Source: Thiomicrorhabdus sp034722175 (lineage in GTDB: Bacteria > Pseudomonadota > Gammaproteobacteria > Thiomicrospirales > Thiomicrospiraceae). From it: DNA of 62,342 nucleotides. Within the stretch, counting starts at the first letter, position 1. The number at the start of each line of letters is the position of its first letter. Shown piece by piece: positions 46,632 to 55,815 of this stretch. Position numbers and translations under genes: made by a program. A model generated the notes under the pieces. The model did no database searches. It saw only the letters and a program-made list of their open reading frames with translations, and was not told the DNA's origin. The stretch lies in NCBI GenBank assembly GCA_034722175.1, contig JAYENR010000089.1, positions 1-62,342 of the forward strand, in the 5' to 3' direction.

Positions 46632-47579
46632 TTGAAAAGTTCTTGGATTGCATTGTTTGCGGTATTTTTTGGTTTGTTTTCAGTTGTTCAAGTCGCTGAA
46701 GCAAAACGTTTTGGTGGTGGCAGTAGTTTTGGTTATTCAAAAACGACACCGACTAAATCATACAATACGGCACCTAAAGCGGCGCCAGCTTCAAAGCCTG
46801 CTGCACCTGCGGCAACCGGTGCTGCAGCTGGAACCGCTGCCAAATCGGGCGCTTCAAAATGGCTTGGACCTTTGGCAGGTTTAGCCGTGGGTGGACTATT
46901 AGCGGCAATGATCTTTGGTGATGGCTTTGAAGGTCTGCAAATCATGGATATTCTGATTTTTGCTTTGATTGCGTTTTTGTTGTTTAAGTTGTTTGTGGCT
47001 AGAAAACGTTCTCAGCAACCGCAAGAAGCGTACTCTCAGCAGTCTTATGAAGCACAACAGCCTCAGTATGAGCCTGCTCAAGAAACCGTTCAACAGCGTC
47101 AAACACAGCCTGAACAACCTGCTTATGATTCAAATGCAGGTGGTTCAATTTTTGGTTCTGCTTTAGGTGAAAGTGTCTCTGAAGATGCAGTGAAAGTAGA
47201 TGATGTACCTGAATGGTTTAATGCAGAGCAGTTTGTAGAAGGAGCAAAAGGACATTTTGTCTCTTTACAGAAAGCTTGGGATGCCGTTGATGTGAGTGAG
47301 ATTGAATCTTATTGTACACCTGAGTTGTTTGCTGAGATAAAGCAAGAGATGCAAGGCATGCAAGTGGGTGACAATGTCACGGTTGTGGATACACTGGATG
47401 CAGAAATTGCGGATATGGCGATTGATGGTGACTATTTTGTGGTGAGTATTCGATTCAGTGGATTTATTCAAGAGTCTGCTGAAGAGTCGGCACACGCATT
47501 CAGAGAAATTTGGCACATTCGCCGCGATACATCTGATCAGGGTAACTGGTTAGTAGCGGGGATTCAGCAGCTGAATTAG
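46632..47579 (+). CDS. Tim44-like domain protein with export signal
   Basis: 315 residues starting at TTG 46632, preceded by GGGGAA. A signal peptide (FAVFFGLFSVVQVAEA) is followed by a low-complexity Ala/Pro/Ser region, a glycine-rich membrane stretch (about 77-120, LAGLAVGGLLAAMIFGDG) and another hydrophobic segment, then a Gln-rich linker (about 130-165) and a C-terminal Tim44-like domain (about 190-315) of the NTF2-like fold. The family is common as an inner-membrane-associated protein of unknown role. Ribosome-site context decides the non-ATG start. Confidence 0.8.
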   Translation: MKSSWIALFAVFFGLFSVVQVAEAKRFGGGSSFGYSKTTPTKSYNTAPKAAPASKPAAPAATGAAAGTAAKSGASKWLGPLAGLAVGGLLAAMIFGDGFEGLQIMDILIFALIAFLLFKLFVARKRSQQPQEAYSQQSYEAQQPQYEPAQETVQQRQTQPEQPAYDSNAGGSIFGSALGESVSEDAVKVDDVPEWFNAEQFVEGAKGHFVSLQKAWDAVDVSEIESYCTPELFAEIKQEMQGMQVGDNVTVVDTLDAEIADMAIDGDYFVVSIRFSGFIQESAEESAHAFREIWHIRRDTSDQGNWLVAGIQQLN

Positions 47580-47630
47580 ATTTATAAGGTCTATGATCAA
47601 GGTAGGTCTTTTAATAAAGGGGTGGTAAAT

Positions 47631-48080
47631 ATGATTCGTCAATTCGTTTTATGGGGAGGCTTAGCTTTGAGTTCGGCTTTTCTAATTGCAGGGTGTTCAA
47701 AAGCACCTGTGGAACTAAAGTCGGCACAAATTGTTGCGAGCTTAGATAAAGGTTCGGGCAATTTTGACCGCGTTTTGATGATCTGTTTTGATCAGCCTTT
47801 AGCTTCTGATTATTACCATAAGGTAACGATTATGACCAAAGAGGCCGTTAAGATTCAAGGTGAAGGAACCTTAAGACCTTTAGCTTCTGATCCAGATAAT
47901 AAATGCCAGTTACGCAATGTTTATACTTATATCAATAAAGATTCACCAGTTGGTGCACGTGAGTTGATTAAAGATTACGTGATTCCAGGTAATATTAGTC
48001 AGATCTTAGTGCAAATCTACGAAGATAAGCCTGAAGGTAAAGAACGCCCAATTAGTGAACGAGTTTTTAAGAATTTATAA
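47631..48080 (+). CDS. Predicted lipoprotein, function unknown
   Basis: 149 residues from the ATG at 47631 (strong GGGGTGG upstream); an in-frame GTG three codons earlier is unlikely. N-terminal signal with lipobox LIAGC, so the mature protein is anchored at Cys. The soluble remainder has two further cysteines and no motif I recognise. The 51-bp spacing suggests co-transcription with the Tim44-like gene. Confidence 0.7.
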   Translation: MIRQFVLWGGLALSSAFLIAGCSKAPVELKSAQIVASLDKGSGNFDRVLMICFDQPLASDYYHKVTIMTKEAVKIQGEGTLRPLASDPDNKCQLRNVYTYINKDSPVGARELIKDYVIPGNISQILVQIYEDKPEGKERPISERVFKNL

Positions 48081-48130
48081 CAGGTTTATAAAGGATTTAA
48101 ACGCTCAAATTTACAGTTTAAAAAACTGAA

Positions 48131-48172
48131 CAGGTCTGGTATAGCAATCACACGCTATATCAGGCTTTTTCA
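48131..48172 (+). terminator. Rho-independent terminator built on a CAGGTCTG repeat variant
   Basis: The 5' arm is CAGGTCTGGTATAGC (preceded by AAACTGAA) and the 3' arm GCTATATCAGGCT, paired through GU wobbles, then TTTTT. It follows the lipoprotein gene and precedes truD. The arm contains the interspersed repeat core with one change (CAGGTCTG). Confidence 0.8.
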
Positions 48173-48186
48173 TTTGGATAAAAAAT

Positions 48187-49269
48187 ATGACTTTAGAGTT
48201 TCCCAGTCCTTTAATGGACTCATTGACCTATGCTAATGGCGAATCATCCTGTCAGGGTGTATATAAACAGTCTGCCGAAGATTTTGTGGTCGAAGAGCAG
48301 ATCGCTTATGGCTTAAGTGGTGAAGGTGAGCATCTGTGGTGTTGGGTTGAAAAGAGGGGAGAAAATACCGATTGGGTCTCACATCAGCTGGCTAAATGGG
48401 CGAATGTGCCAACCAGTCGAATTGGTGTTGCCGGCCAGAAAGACCGTCACGCGGTGACTCGTCAATGGTTTAGTATTCAGCTGCCAGGCAGGGAGGATCC
48501 AAACCCTAAGGACTTGGAACTGGATACCGTCAAAATAGTAAAGATGGTACGCCATCAAAGAAAACTGCAAACAGGTGGTTTGAAGGGCAATCATTTTCAA
48601 TTGGTGATTCGAGATATAAACGGCCAATGTGACGATATTGAACAGCGATTAGAAGCGATTCGTTCTCAAGGTGTGCCGAACTACTTTGGTGAGCAGCGTT
48701 TTGGAAAATACGGCAATAATTTGCCGAAGGCCACCGCTTTTTTTAAAGGCGAGTTAACCCGAGTTAAACGCAATCAAAAGAGTATGTATATCTCAGCAGC
48801 GCGTTCGTGGATGTTTAATCTGATTTTGTCAGAACGTATTAAGCAGAATTCTTGGAATCATTTTGTAACAGGTGACGTGGTGCAGTTGGAAGGTTCTAGT
48901 CGCTGGTTTGAGGATGATAACTCAACTGACTTGGCAGAACGTGTTGAGCAAGCCGATTTGCATCCAACGGGGGCAATGCTTGGGCGTGGAGAGCTACCAT
49001 CAAAGGGCTTGGTGTTAGAGTTGGAAAGACAAGTTATAGAGCCTTATGCTGAATGGATAACAGGTTTGGATGAATTGGGCTTAAAGCAAGATCGACGTGC
49101 ATTAAGAGTGATGCCAGAAAATGTGACCTGGGAGTGGCTTGATAAAGGTTCAGAAAATAAAAGTTTAAAAGTCTGTTTTGCTTTGCCTTCCGGGAGTTAC
49201 GCGACGATGGTGTTGCGAGAGTTAATGAACGTTAGAGATGCTCAAACGATGGTAAAGAGTGATGGTTGA
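48187..49269 (+). CDS. truD: tRNA pseudouridine(13) synthase TruD
   Basis: 360 residues. The TruD family signature with catalytic Asp is GVAGQKDRHAVTRQWF (near 78-93), and NYFGEQRFGK near 155 is another conserved motif. It isomerises U13 in tRNA-Glu. A single gene with its own upstream terminator and a downstream bidirectional terminator. Confidence 0.95.
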   Translation: MTLEFPSPLMDSLTYANGESSCQGVYKQSAEDFVVEEQIAYGLSGEGEHLWCWVEKRGENTDWVSHQLAKWANVPTSRIGVAGQKDRHAVTRQWFSIQLPGREDPNPKDLELDTVKIVKMVRHQRKLQTGGLKGNHFQLVIRDINGQCDDIEQRLEAIRSQGVPNYFGEQRFGKYGNNLPKATAFFKGELTRVKRNQKSMYISAARSWMFNLILSERIKQNSWNHFVTGDVVQLEGSSRWFEDDNSTDLAERVEQADLHPTGAMLGRGELPSKGLVLELERQVIEPYAEWITGLDELGLKQDRRALRVMPENVTWEWLDKGSENKSLKVCFALPSGSYATMVLRELMNVRDAQTMVKSDG

Positions 49270-49311
49270 TGACGGTTGAGAGTTAGGAGTTTTTAATTAT
49301 CTTCTAAATGA

Positions 49312-49347
49312 AAAAGGCGGTTCAGTTAAACTGAACCGCCTTTTTTG
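49312..49347. terminator. Bidirectional terminator after truD and the chemoreceptor gene
   Basis: Stem GGCGGTTCAGTT/AACTGAACCGCC flanked by AAAA and TTTTTT between convergent truD and the MCP gene. The stem is near perfect with a one-base loop region. Confidence 0.9.
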
Positions 49348-49368
49348 TATCAGTAGGAGTGGGTTTAG

Positions 49369-52176
49369 TTAGAACTCCGCCCATTCATCATCACTGCCTT
49401 GTGGCTGCGATGGCGGTGGAGTTTGTAACCCCGTTGCTGGTGCTGTATTGGCTGGTTTGGCAACTGGCGTTGCCGTTTTTACCTGGCCTGTTGGCTTTGA
49501 AGCAGCCGATTTAATAGGGGCACTTTGGGGTTTAGAAGCCGTAGGCAGTTCCGCTGTCTTTTCTAATTGAGCGTGTTGTGCCAACATAGCTCCACCATTG
49601 TTAATGTCTTTCTCAAGACCACTAATCAGGCTGATTATGTTGTTACTCATCTGTTCAAGTTTGGCCATTTCTAGGTTGGCAGATTCAATATCACCAATGT
49701 CTTTTAACGATAAGATTTTGCCAATAAAACTATGCAACTCACTGTGGCTTTTCTCTAAGGTTTGGTAGCTCGGTAACGCTTGATACTGTTTACCTGCACC
49801 ATAAATCCACTGGCCTAATGCACATTTAGTCCCATCGTCAGCCGTATTGCGGTCAAATTTAATGTCGACTTCATTGATATAGGCACGCACTTTAACTCGC
49901 CACTGGCGGTGGGCACGTCGTGCGGTTGCAAAGTCAAAGTTACCGGTTTGTAGAGAGGTTTCCATACCTAGGGATTGAGCATCAACTTTGAATTGATTAA
50001 CGTTACTGGTCATCATTTCAGCCATCACGCCAAGCTCTTCAGCGGTGGCCGCAGTTTCCTCAACCATAGCCGCATTTTGCTGGACAGCGGAATCAATTTT
50101 GGTGATGGATTGGTTCACTAAGTCCACACCTTCGCTCTGCTCTTTACTAGAGGTTGCGATGTTTTCAATGATTTTGTTTACATTGCTGATGGATTCAACA
50201 ATCTCGTTTAGGGCGTCACCAGAACCACGCACATGGCGTGTTCCTTCCGATACTTTTTTAACCGTATCTTCAATTAGAACTCGGATATCCTTCGCGGCCT
50301 CAGACGACTTACCAGCAAGGTTTCGCACCTCACCAGCAACCACTGCAAAGCCTCGTCCGTGTTCTCCCGCTCTTGCGGCTTCAACCGCGGCATTTAAGGC
50401 TAATAAGTTGGTCTGGAAAGCGATGCTATCAATTAAGCCGATAATGTCGTTGATCTGTTGGCTAGATTCATTGATCTGTTGCATCGATTCAATGGCGCTG
50501 TGCATGACCTTGACACCACTTTTGGCTTGGTCTGCGGTCGTGTGTGTGACGTCTGCGGCTTCTTGAGCGTTGTCGGCATTTTGACGAACGGCTGCGGTCA
50601 TCTGTTCCATACTAGAAGCCGTTTGCTCTAGAGAAGCGGCTTGGTTTTGAGTACGGTCATTTAAATCCAAACTACCTTGTTTGATCTGGCCTGCGCCTTC
50701 ACCAACATTGGTGGTGGCAGACTTGGTCTGCATCATCATTGAGGCTAAGTTGTCTACGGCCACATTCATGCTGTCTTGCATAACGGCAAAGCGACCTAAG
50801 TAGTCACCTTCAATGTGATTGGTCAAATTACCATTCGATAGGGATACCGCAACTTCAACGGCCGAATTAATTGGTCTTTCCACCGTTTCTAGCAGTTCAT
50901 TGAAAGAAAGACTTAACTCTTTAGCGACACCATCCACTTTACTTAGGTCAATGCGACGATCCAGCAAGCCTTCCTGTGCCGATTTAACGGCAGAACCAAT
51001 TTGTTCAAGCAGTTGAACGTCAGCCGATTTATCGCGCCACTCAACTAAGGTGGATGTTTTAATTCCAGCACGGTTGTAAACAGGGATGACATACAGTTCT
51101 AGGTGATAGCCTGCTACTTCAATGTGGGCGCTGGTTGGCTCTTTAATGCTGTCAAGCATGGCTCGGTTATGTGCGGGGTTCTTATGAAAAATGTCAATAT
51201 TCGCCCCGAGGATGGCATCGGCATTTAAGTCAGGCAGCTCCGTTTTTAATTGACTCTCACGTTCATGCATAAACTCCGACATGGCGTTGTTCATATAGAC
51301 GATGTTGAGATTGGCATCCGCAATCATCACGTTAGAACTGACTTGGTCAATGGCCGTTTGCAAACGATTGGCGTTATCGAGCTGGTAGGCACTTTCCTCT
51401 TGGCGCTCAATAGCTCCTAGAGAGGCACTTTGAAGGGCGTTTTTAAGTTTGCCATTAAAACTTGTTTGGTCGTATTCATCCAGCTGGATAGGTTGGCCGG
51501 AAGCGAGTTGGCGGATGTAGCCACGGACCTGACGATCCTCTTTAAGCTTAGTTAGTCCATACAGTATCGGTGGGATAAGTCCAAAAATGGCGACCAGTGC
51601 AATTTCAACGGGATTGTGCCCGTCTAAAGAGGCATAAATTAAGTAAGGAAGCAGGTAGAGTAAACCTATGAGCATCACCAGCTGGTATTGAGGGTTCAAC
51701 CTTGGGAAAAAGTTAAACCTGTTCCAGTCGACACCGGTAATGACACGTCCACGACTAATTTTAGCTCGGCCTTCTGCAATGTCTTGATAGGCCTGTGCGG
51801 TTGCGCGCTTTTCCTCTTCGGTCACAGAAGAGCGGACCGACATATAACCCGTTATTTTGCCATTGCTATAGGTTGGAGTCGCATTGGCTCTAACCCAGTA
51901 GAATCCGCCATCTGCACGACGGTTTTTTACCACTTGGCTCCAAGGTTTTCCTGATTTAAGAGAAACCCACATATCGGCAAAAACTGCCTCAGGCACAGAA
52001 GGGTGGCGAACTAAGTTATGAGGTTTGCCGATTAATTCGTTTCTTGAGAATCCACTGGCCGCTTCAAAGGCATCATTACACTCAAGAATGGTTCCATTTA
52101 GGTCTGTTTTTGAAACGAGAGTAATGCTTTTAGGAATAATGTATTCATTATCGGTGATTTGCTGATTATTTCTCAT
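49369..52176 (-). CDS. Methyl-accepting chemotaxis protein with PAS domains and a CZB zinc-binding tail
   Basis: 935 residues. Aer-like PAS (about 10-130; LNGTILECNDAFEAASGFS, GYMSVRSSVT), two membrane helices (about 165-210), a second PAS (about 265-385), HAMP-like linker, MCP signalling hairpin with the highly conserved EAARAGEHGRGFAVVA tip (about 590-625), and a C-terminal CZB domain (H.RWR, CALGQWIYGAG, SHSELH) that binds zinc. It ends in a Pro/Ala/Gln-rich tail with DEWAEF, not the NWETF-type pentapeptide. No periplasmic domain: signal is likely redox or zinc/HOCl, sensed inside. Confidence 0.9.
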   Translation of the reverse strand: MRNNQQITDNEYIIPKSITLVSKTDLNGTILECNDAFEAASGFSRNELIGKPHNLVRHPSVPEAVFADMWVSLKSGKPWSQVVKNRRADGGFYWVRANATPTYSNGKITGYMSVRSSVTEEEKRATAQAYQDIAEGRAKISRGRVITGVDWNRFNFFPRLNPQYQLVMLIGLLYLLPYLIYASLDGHNPVEIALVAIFGLIPPILYGLTKLKEDRQVRGYIRQLASGQPIQLDEYDQTSFNGKLKNALQSASLGAIERQEESAYQLDNANRLQTAIDQVSSNVMIADANLNIVYMNNAMSEFMHERESQLKTELPDLNADAILGANIDIFHKNPAHNRAMLDSIKEPTSAHIEVAGYHLELYVIPVYNRAGIKTSTLVEWRDKSADVQLLEQIGSAVKSAQEGLLDRRIDLSKVDGVAKELSLSFNELLETVERPINSAVEVAVSLSNGNLTNHIEGDYLGRFAVMQDSMNVAVDNLASMMMQTKSATTNVGEGAGQIKQGSLDLNDRTQNQAASLEQTASSMEQMTAAVRQNADNAQEAADVTHTTADQAKSGVKVMHSAIESMQQINESSQQINDIIGLIDSIAFQTNLLALNAAVEAARAGEHGRGFAVVAGEVRNLAGKSSEAAKDIRVLIEDTVKKVSEGTRHVRGSGDALNEIVESISNVNKIIENIATSSKEQSEGVDLVNQSITKIDSAVQQNAAMVEETAATAEELGVMAEMMTSNVNQFKVDAQSLGMETSLQTGNFDFATARRAHRQWRVKVRAYINEVDIKFDRNTADDGTKCALGQWIYGAGKQYQALPSYQTLEKSHSELHSFIGKILSLKDIGDIESANLEMAKLEQMSNNIISLISGLEKDINNGGAMLAQHAQLEKTAELPTASKPQSAPIKSAASKPTGQVKTATPVAKPANTAPATGLQTPPPSQPQGSDDEWAEF

Positions 52177-52452
52177 AAATTGTTCACTCCACTGATTTAT
52201 TTTTTTATGGTAGTCATTCTAAGGCAAAAGTTGTCGCCTATATTGGCTTGCTGTAACCAATGTTTTTTATTGCCCATAAAAAATACTTATTAACTGGGCT
52301 TTTTTATGGGTCTAGATAAGTGAATAGTACCAAGCAATATGCTTGCCATGTAAATATTTATTTTCAAAAAGAGCCTGAGATTTACTACGAGGAGGACGAC
52401 TGTGGTATTTTAAGAGTTTCTGTTTGTCATCCATATTAATAGGTAGAATTCT

Positions 52453-55272
52453 TTGATTCGGTTTAAAAAATTAGTCGATTTTGCTAACAAACCTTTCTCT
52501 TTGAGTGCTGTTTTAGGCTTGCTGGTTACGGTGTTGGCTATTTTTTCAGGTAATCAATACTTAAAGCAGGCGCACTTTGAAAGGGTGGTGGAAGCCGCTG
52601 AAGTGACAACAAAAGGGGTGAATCGACTTATTACTGAGAAGTTTGAGCAGAATAAGATAATTTCACGCGCTATTGTGAATCACCATCAAGACCGTATTTT
52701 GGAGTTAGCATCTGGTGCAGGCTATCCCTATGATTTAAATCAAATATCCAATGAAATTGAAACTTTGTTTAGTGATATTAGACAGTTCGCAATTCTGGAC
52801 TCATTTGGTCAGGCTAAGGTAGGAAGTGAAGGGTATTTTTTAGGTGCTAGTTGTCGTAATCATATCAATCGTGCATTGTTGGACACACAGGAAAACTTAG
52901 ATGAAGAGCTGCATCAGTGTAGTCACGGTTCACACTATGATGTCATTGTGAAATTAGAACGTGGCGATCAACAAGCTGGATTTTATGTTAGCTTTTATCT
53001 GAATTATATACAAAACATGTTGTCGCAGTTTGCCAGTAATGAACTAAAACTGATGTTGGTAGACGGTGCGGATTTTTCAAAGGTGATGTTAACGCCAACT
53101 GCAGTGGCCGATGATGCACCGCTAGAGATTTTAGACAAAGAGATCACCGCACAAGTTTTAGCAAATGACCCTGTGGCAAGTGGCGATTGGCATGTCATTG
53201 CCTTGCCGACTAAAGACCTATTTACAGCACACGCCAATAAAATAGATTTTGCTTCCTGGTTAATTTTTACTGCGGTATTTGTACTATATTTGGTCTTTTT
53301 ATACTATCTGAGAATTGCGAATGCTGCGCGTTTTAGAGCCGAACAAAAGGCCTCATACAGTGCTTTGTTTAACGCGGGGCCAACGGTTTTAATTGAAAAG
53401 CCAATTGATGGTAGTGCTCCTTTAGATTATGTTTCACCAAATGTAAAGCAGCTGCTTGGTTTTTCTAGTGAGGAGATGTTAAGTAAAAATAGTTTTTATG
53501 AACTAGTGTATTCGGAAGACCTGCCTAGATTGAAAATGGCGATAGATTTAGCACTTAAAAAGAAGCTTGACTCAATTGAAACTGAATTTCGTATTATGCG
53601 TGATGACCATCGTTATATTTGGGTGTATGGGTTAATCCATTTAAATATTGATAGCAAAGATCAAAGTCGAAAAATTCAGGGTTATCTCACCTCCATTAAT
53701 GAGCAAAAATTGGCAGAACAGCAAGCGACCTCTTTAATCGACAGTGCACCGGATGCCATTGTGATTACGGATGATCAGGGTCAAATTTTGCAAGTTAACC
53801 ATATGGTGGTTGAGTTGTTTGGCTATTCGGTTGAACGTTTATTAGGTCAGTCGGTTAATAAATTGCTGCCTATGTTTAAAAGTGAGTTGGAGTTGCTAGA
53901 TGGACTGCGTAACTCTGAGCAAGTAGAGAGTGAAGGGGTGACTGAGGCAGGCAATGTTCTGACTTTGGCTCTAAGTTTAAGTCGCCAAAAAACGGATAAA
54001 GGTAGAGTCATTACCATTGTGGCTCGTGATGTTTCTTTACAGAAAAAAGCCCAAGAACAGATGCGTTTAGCCAAGGAGAATGCTGAGAGATTGGCCGAAT
54101 CTCGAACCCGTTTTATGGCTATGATCAGTCATGAAATCCGTACACCTATGAATGGGGTTCTGGGGATGGCTGACCTGTTGTCAAATACCAGTATGAATAG
54201 TCAGCAACGTAACTATGTCGAGGTGATTCAGCAAAGTGGTGGTTCGTTGATTTCAATCCTAAATGATGTGTTGGATTTTTCTAAGCTTGATGAAGGTAAA
54301 ATTCAATTGCACCCTGAGCCATTTGATCTACGAGCAGTGATTGATAGTTGTTTTAATTTACTGACACCACAAGCCAAATTAAACGGTGTTATTCTAAAAA
54401 AACAATATAACCAAACTGAATTGCTGAGACTGGATGGTGATGCGGTTCGTTTAAGGCAAATTGTTCTAAATTTTTTAGGTAATGCCATTAAGTTTAGCCC
54501 TAATGGAGAAGTTAGTTTAGAGCTGTTCTTTAAGGCCGATAGGGGCGGTAAAACTCAGCTTGAACTGAGGTTTAAAGACAACGGTGTGGGAATTTCGAAA
54601 GAGGGACAAAAACAACTATTTCAACCTTACACACAGGCTGACAGTTCATTGTCTAGAGATTTTGGTGGAACCGGTTTAGGTTTGTCAATCTCTAAGCAGT
54701 TAATTGATCTGATGGGAGGGACTGTTTCAGTACGCTCTGAACTAGGTGAGGGGAGTTGTTTTAAGGTAAAGCTACCATTCACTAAGGTAGGGCAGGCGGT
54801 TTTTGAAAATGGACACGTAGATGTGTCCACAACAGATAAAAAAGTAGTGCCACAGCATACATATCCTGATGTTCCGCTTAAAGTCTTATTGGTTGAAGAT
54901 GATATCGTCAATCAACAGATTGCTAAAACTTATCTAATGAATCTTGGGCTGGAAGTGGATACGGTTAACAATGGTTTTGAAGCGATTGAGTTTTGGCGTA
55001 TGCATCATGATTCCATCGATATGGTGTTAATGGATTATCAGATGCCCATTATGGATGGCTTTGAAGCGAGTCGGATTATTCGTCAAGAGGAGCTGGTGAT
55101 GAATAAGCCTATTCCGACTGTGATTATAGCGTTTACGGCTGATGCGTATATTCAAGACCAGCCACAAGAGTTAATGAATGATTTTATGGTCAAACCTCTG
55201 CATACCGATGAGTTTAATGCCAAAGTTATTCCTTGGATTGAACAGATCAAGGCTCAGAAGCAGGGTTTATAA
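52453..55272 (+). CDS. Hybrid sensor histidine kinase with two PAS domains and REC
   Basis: 939 residues from a TTG at 52453 (weak start context). Membrane helices at about 13-33 and 272-292 enclose an extracytoplasmic sensor. Then two PAS domains (about 305-420 and 425-540), coiled coil, HisKA (FMAMISHEIRTPMNG), HATPase_c (NFLGNAIKFSPNG, DNGVGIS, GGTGLGLSI) and REC (VLLVEDD, phospho-Asp in LMDYQMPIMDG, MVKPL). No Hpt domain is seen, so phosphoryl transfer needs another protein. Downstream gap of 95 bp to hisI contains the terminator with paired repeats. Confidence 0.9.
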   Translation: MIRFKKLVDFANKPFSLSAVLGLLVTVLAIFSGNQYLKQAHFERVVEAAEVTTKGVNRLITEKFEQNKIISRAIVNHHQDRILELASGAGYPYDLNQISNEIETLFSDIRQFAILDSFGQAKVGSEGYFLGASCRNHINRALLDTQENLDEELHQCSHGSHYDVIVKLERGDQQAGFYVSFYLNYIQNMLSQFASNELKLMLVDGADFSKVMLTPTAVADDAPLEILDKEITAQVLANDPVASGDWHVIALPTKDLFTAHANKIDFASWLIFTAVFVLYLVFLYYLRIANAARFRAEQKASYSALFNAGPTVLIEKPIDGSAPLDYVSPNVKQLLGFSSEEMLSKNSFYELVYSEDLPRLKMAIDLALKKKLDSIETEFRIMRDDHRYIWVYGLIHLNIDSKDQSRKIQGYLTSINEQKLAEQQATSLIDSAPDAIVITDDQGQILQVNHMVVELFGYSVERLLGQSVNKLLPMFKSELELLDGLRNSEQVESEGVTEAGNVLTLALSLSRQKTDKGRVITIVARDVSLQKKAQEQMRLAKENAERLAESRTRFMAMISHEIRTPMNGVLGMADLLSNTSMNSQQRNYVEVIQQSGGSLISILNDVLDFSKLDEGKIQLHPEPFDLRAVIDSCFNLLTPQAKLNGVILKKQYNQTELLRLDGDAVRLRQIVLNFLGNAIKFSPNGEVSLELFFKADRGGKTQLELRFKDNGVGISKEGQKQLFQPYTQADSSLSRDFGGTGLGLSISKQLIDLMGGTVSVRSELGEGSCFKVKLPFTKVGQAVFENGHVDVSTTDKKVVPQHTYPDVPLKVLLVEDDIVNQQIAKTYLMNLGLEVDTVNNGFEAIEFWRMHHDSIDMVLMDYQMPIMDGFEASRIIRQEELVMNKPIPTVIIAFTADAYIQDQPQELMNDFMVKPLHTDEFNAKVIPWIEQIKAQKQGL

Positions 55273-55314
55273 GGTCGTAGAGTAAGAAAAAGGTTTGCCA
55301 ACAGCTTAGAAATT

Positions 55315-55362
55315 TTCAACAGGCCTAGTTAAATGAAGCTGACCAGGCCTGTTGAGAATGTT
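55315..55362. terminator. Terminator formed by two inverted CAGGCCT elements
   Basis: CAACAGGCCTAGT (55317-55329) and ACCAGGCCTGTTG (55342-55354) are inverted repeats with one mismatch and a 12-base loop, followed by TGTTTTTGATT. It sits between the convergent hybrid-kinase gene and hisI. Two copies of the interspersed repeat in opposite orientation produce the stem, as in uptake-sequence terminators of Neisseria and Haemophilus. Confidence 0.75.
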
Positions 55363-55367
55363 TTTGA

Positions 55368-55811
55368 TTATTTTGTGTACAGATCTTCAGGATTGATAAG
55401 CGGGTTGCTAGTGATCTCGGCTAGGTTGTCATGCACTGCCGTATAAAAACAGCTACGACGACCAGAATGGCACGCAGGCCCGGTTTGATCAACTTGCAAT
55501 AAAATCGTGTCACCATCACAGTCAAACGCCAGTGATTTTAAGACTTGAATTTGTCCTGACTCTTCGCCTTTACGCCAATAATTTTGACGTGAACGCGACC
55601 AGTAACAAACACGTCCGGTTTCCAAGGTTTCAGCCAGTGACTTACTGTTCATCCATGCCATCATTAACACCTCTTTGGTGTCATATTGTTGAGCAATGGC
55701 TGGAATTAATCCATCTTGATCAAATTTAACTTGGTCTTTCAGCTGTTGCCAATCAAAGGTGTCACCCTGTTTGGCTTTTTCTAGTTGTTTAAAGGTTGGG
55801 ATTTCGCACAT
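55368..55811 (-). CDS. hisI: Phosphoribosyl-AMP cyclohydrolase HisI
   Basis: 147 residues from ATG 55811 (MCEIPTF), set 4 bp after the exonuclease stop; a longer start would overlap it. Motifs AWMN, CYWSRSR, and GxDxDxD-type metal site FDCDGDTILLQVDQ are present, as is GPACHSGRRSCFY with the zinc cysteines. It hydrolyses PR-AMP in histidine synthesis. The bifunctional HisIE domain is missing, so a separate hisE is expected elsewhere. Confidence 0.93.
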   Translation of the reverse strand: MCEIPTFKQLEKAKQGDTFDWQQLKDQVKFDQDGLIPAIAQQYDTKEVLMMAWMNSKSLAETLETGRVCYWSRSRQNYWRKGEESGQIQVLKSLAFDCDGDTILLQVDQTGPACHSGRRSCFYTAVHDNLAEITSNPLINPEDLYTK

Positions 55812-55815
55812 AGCA

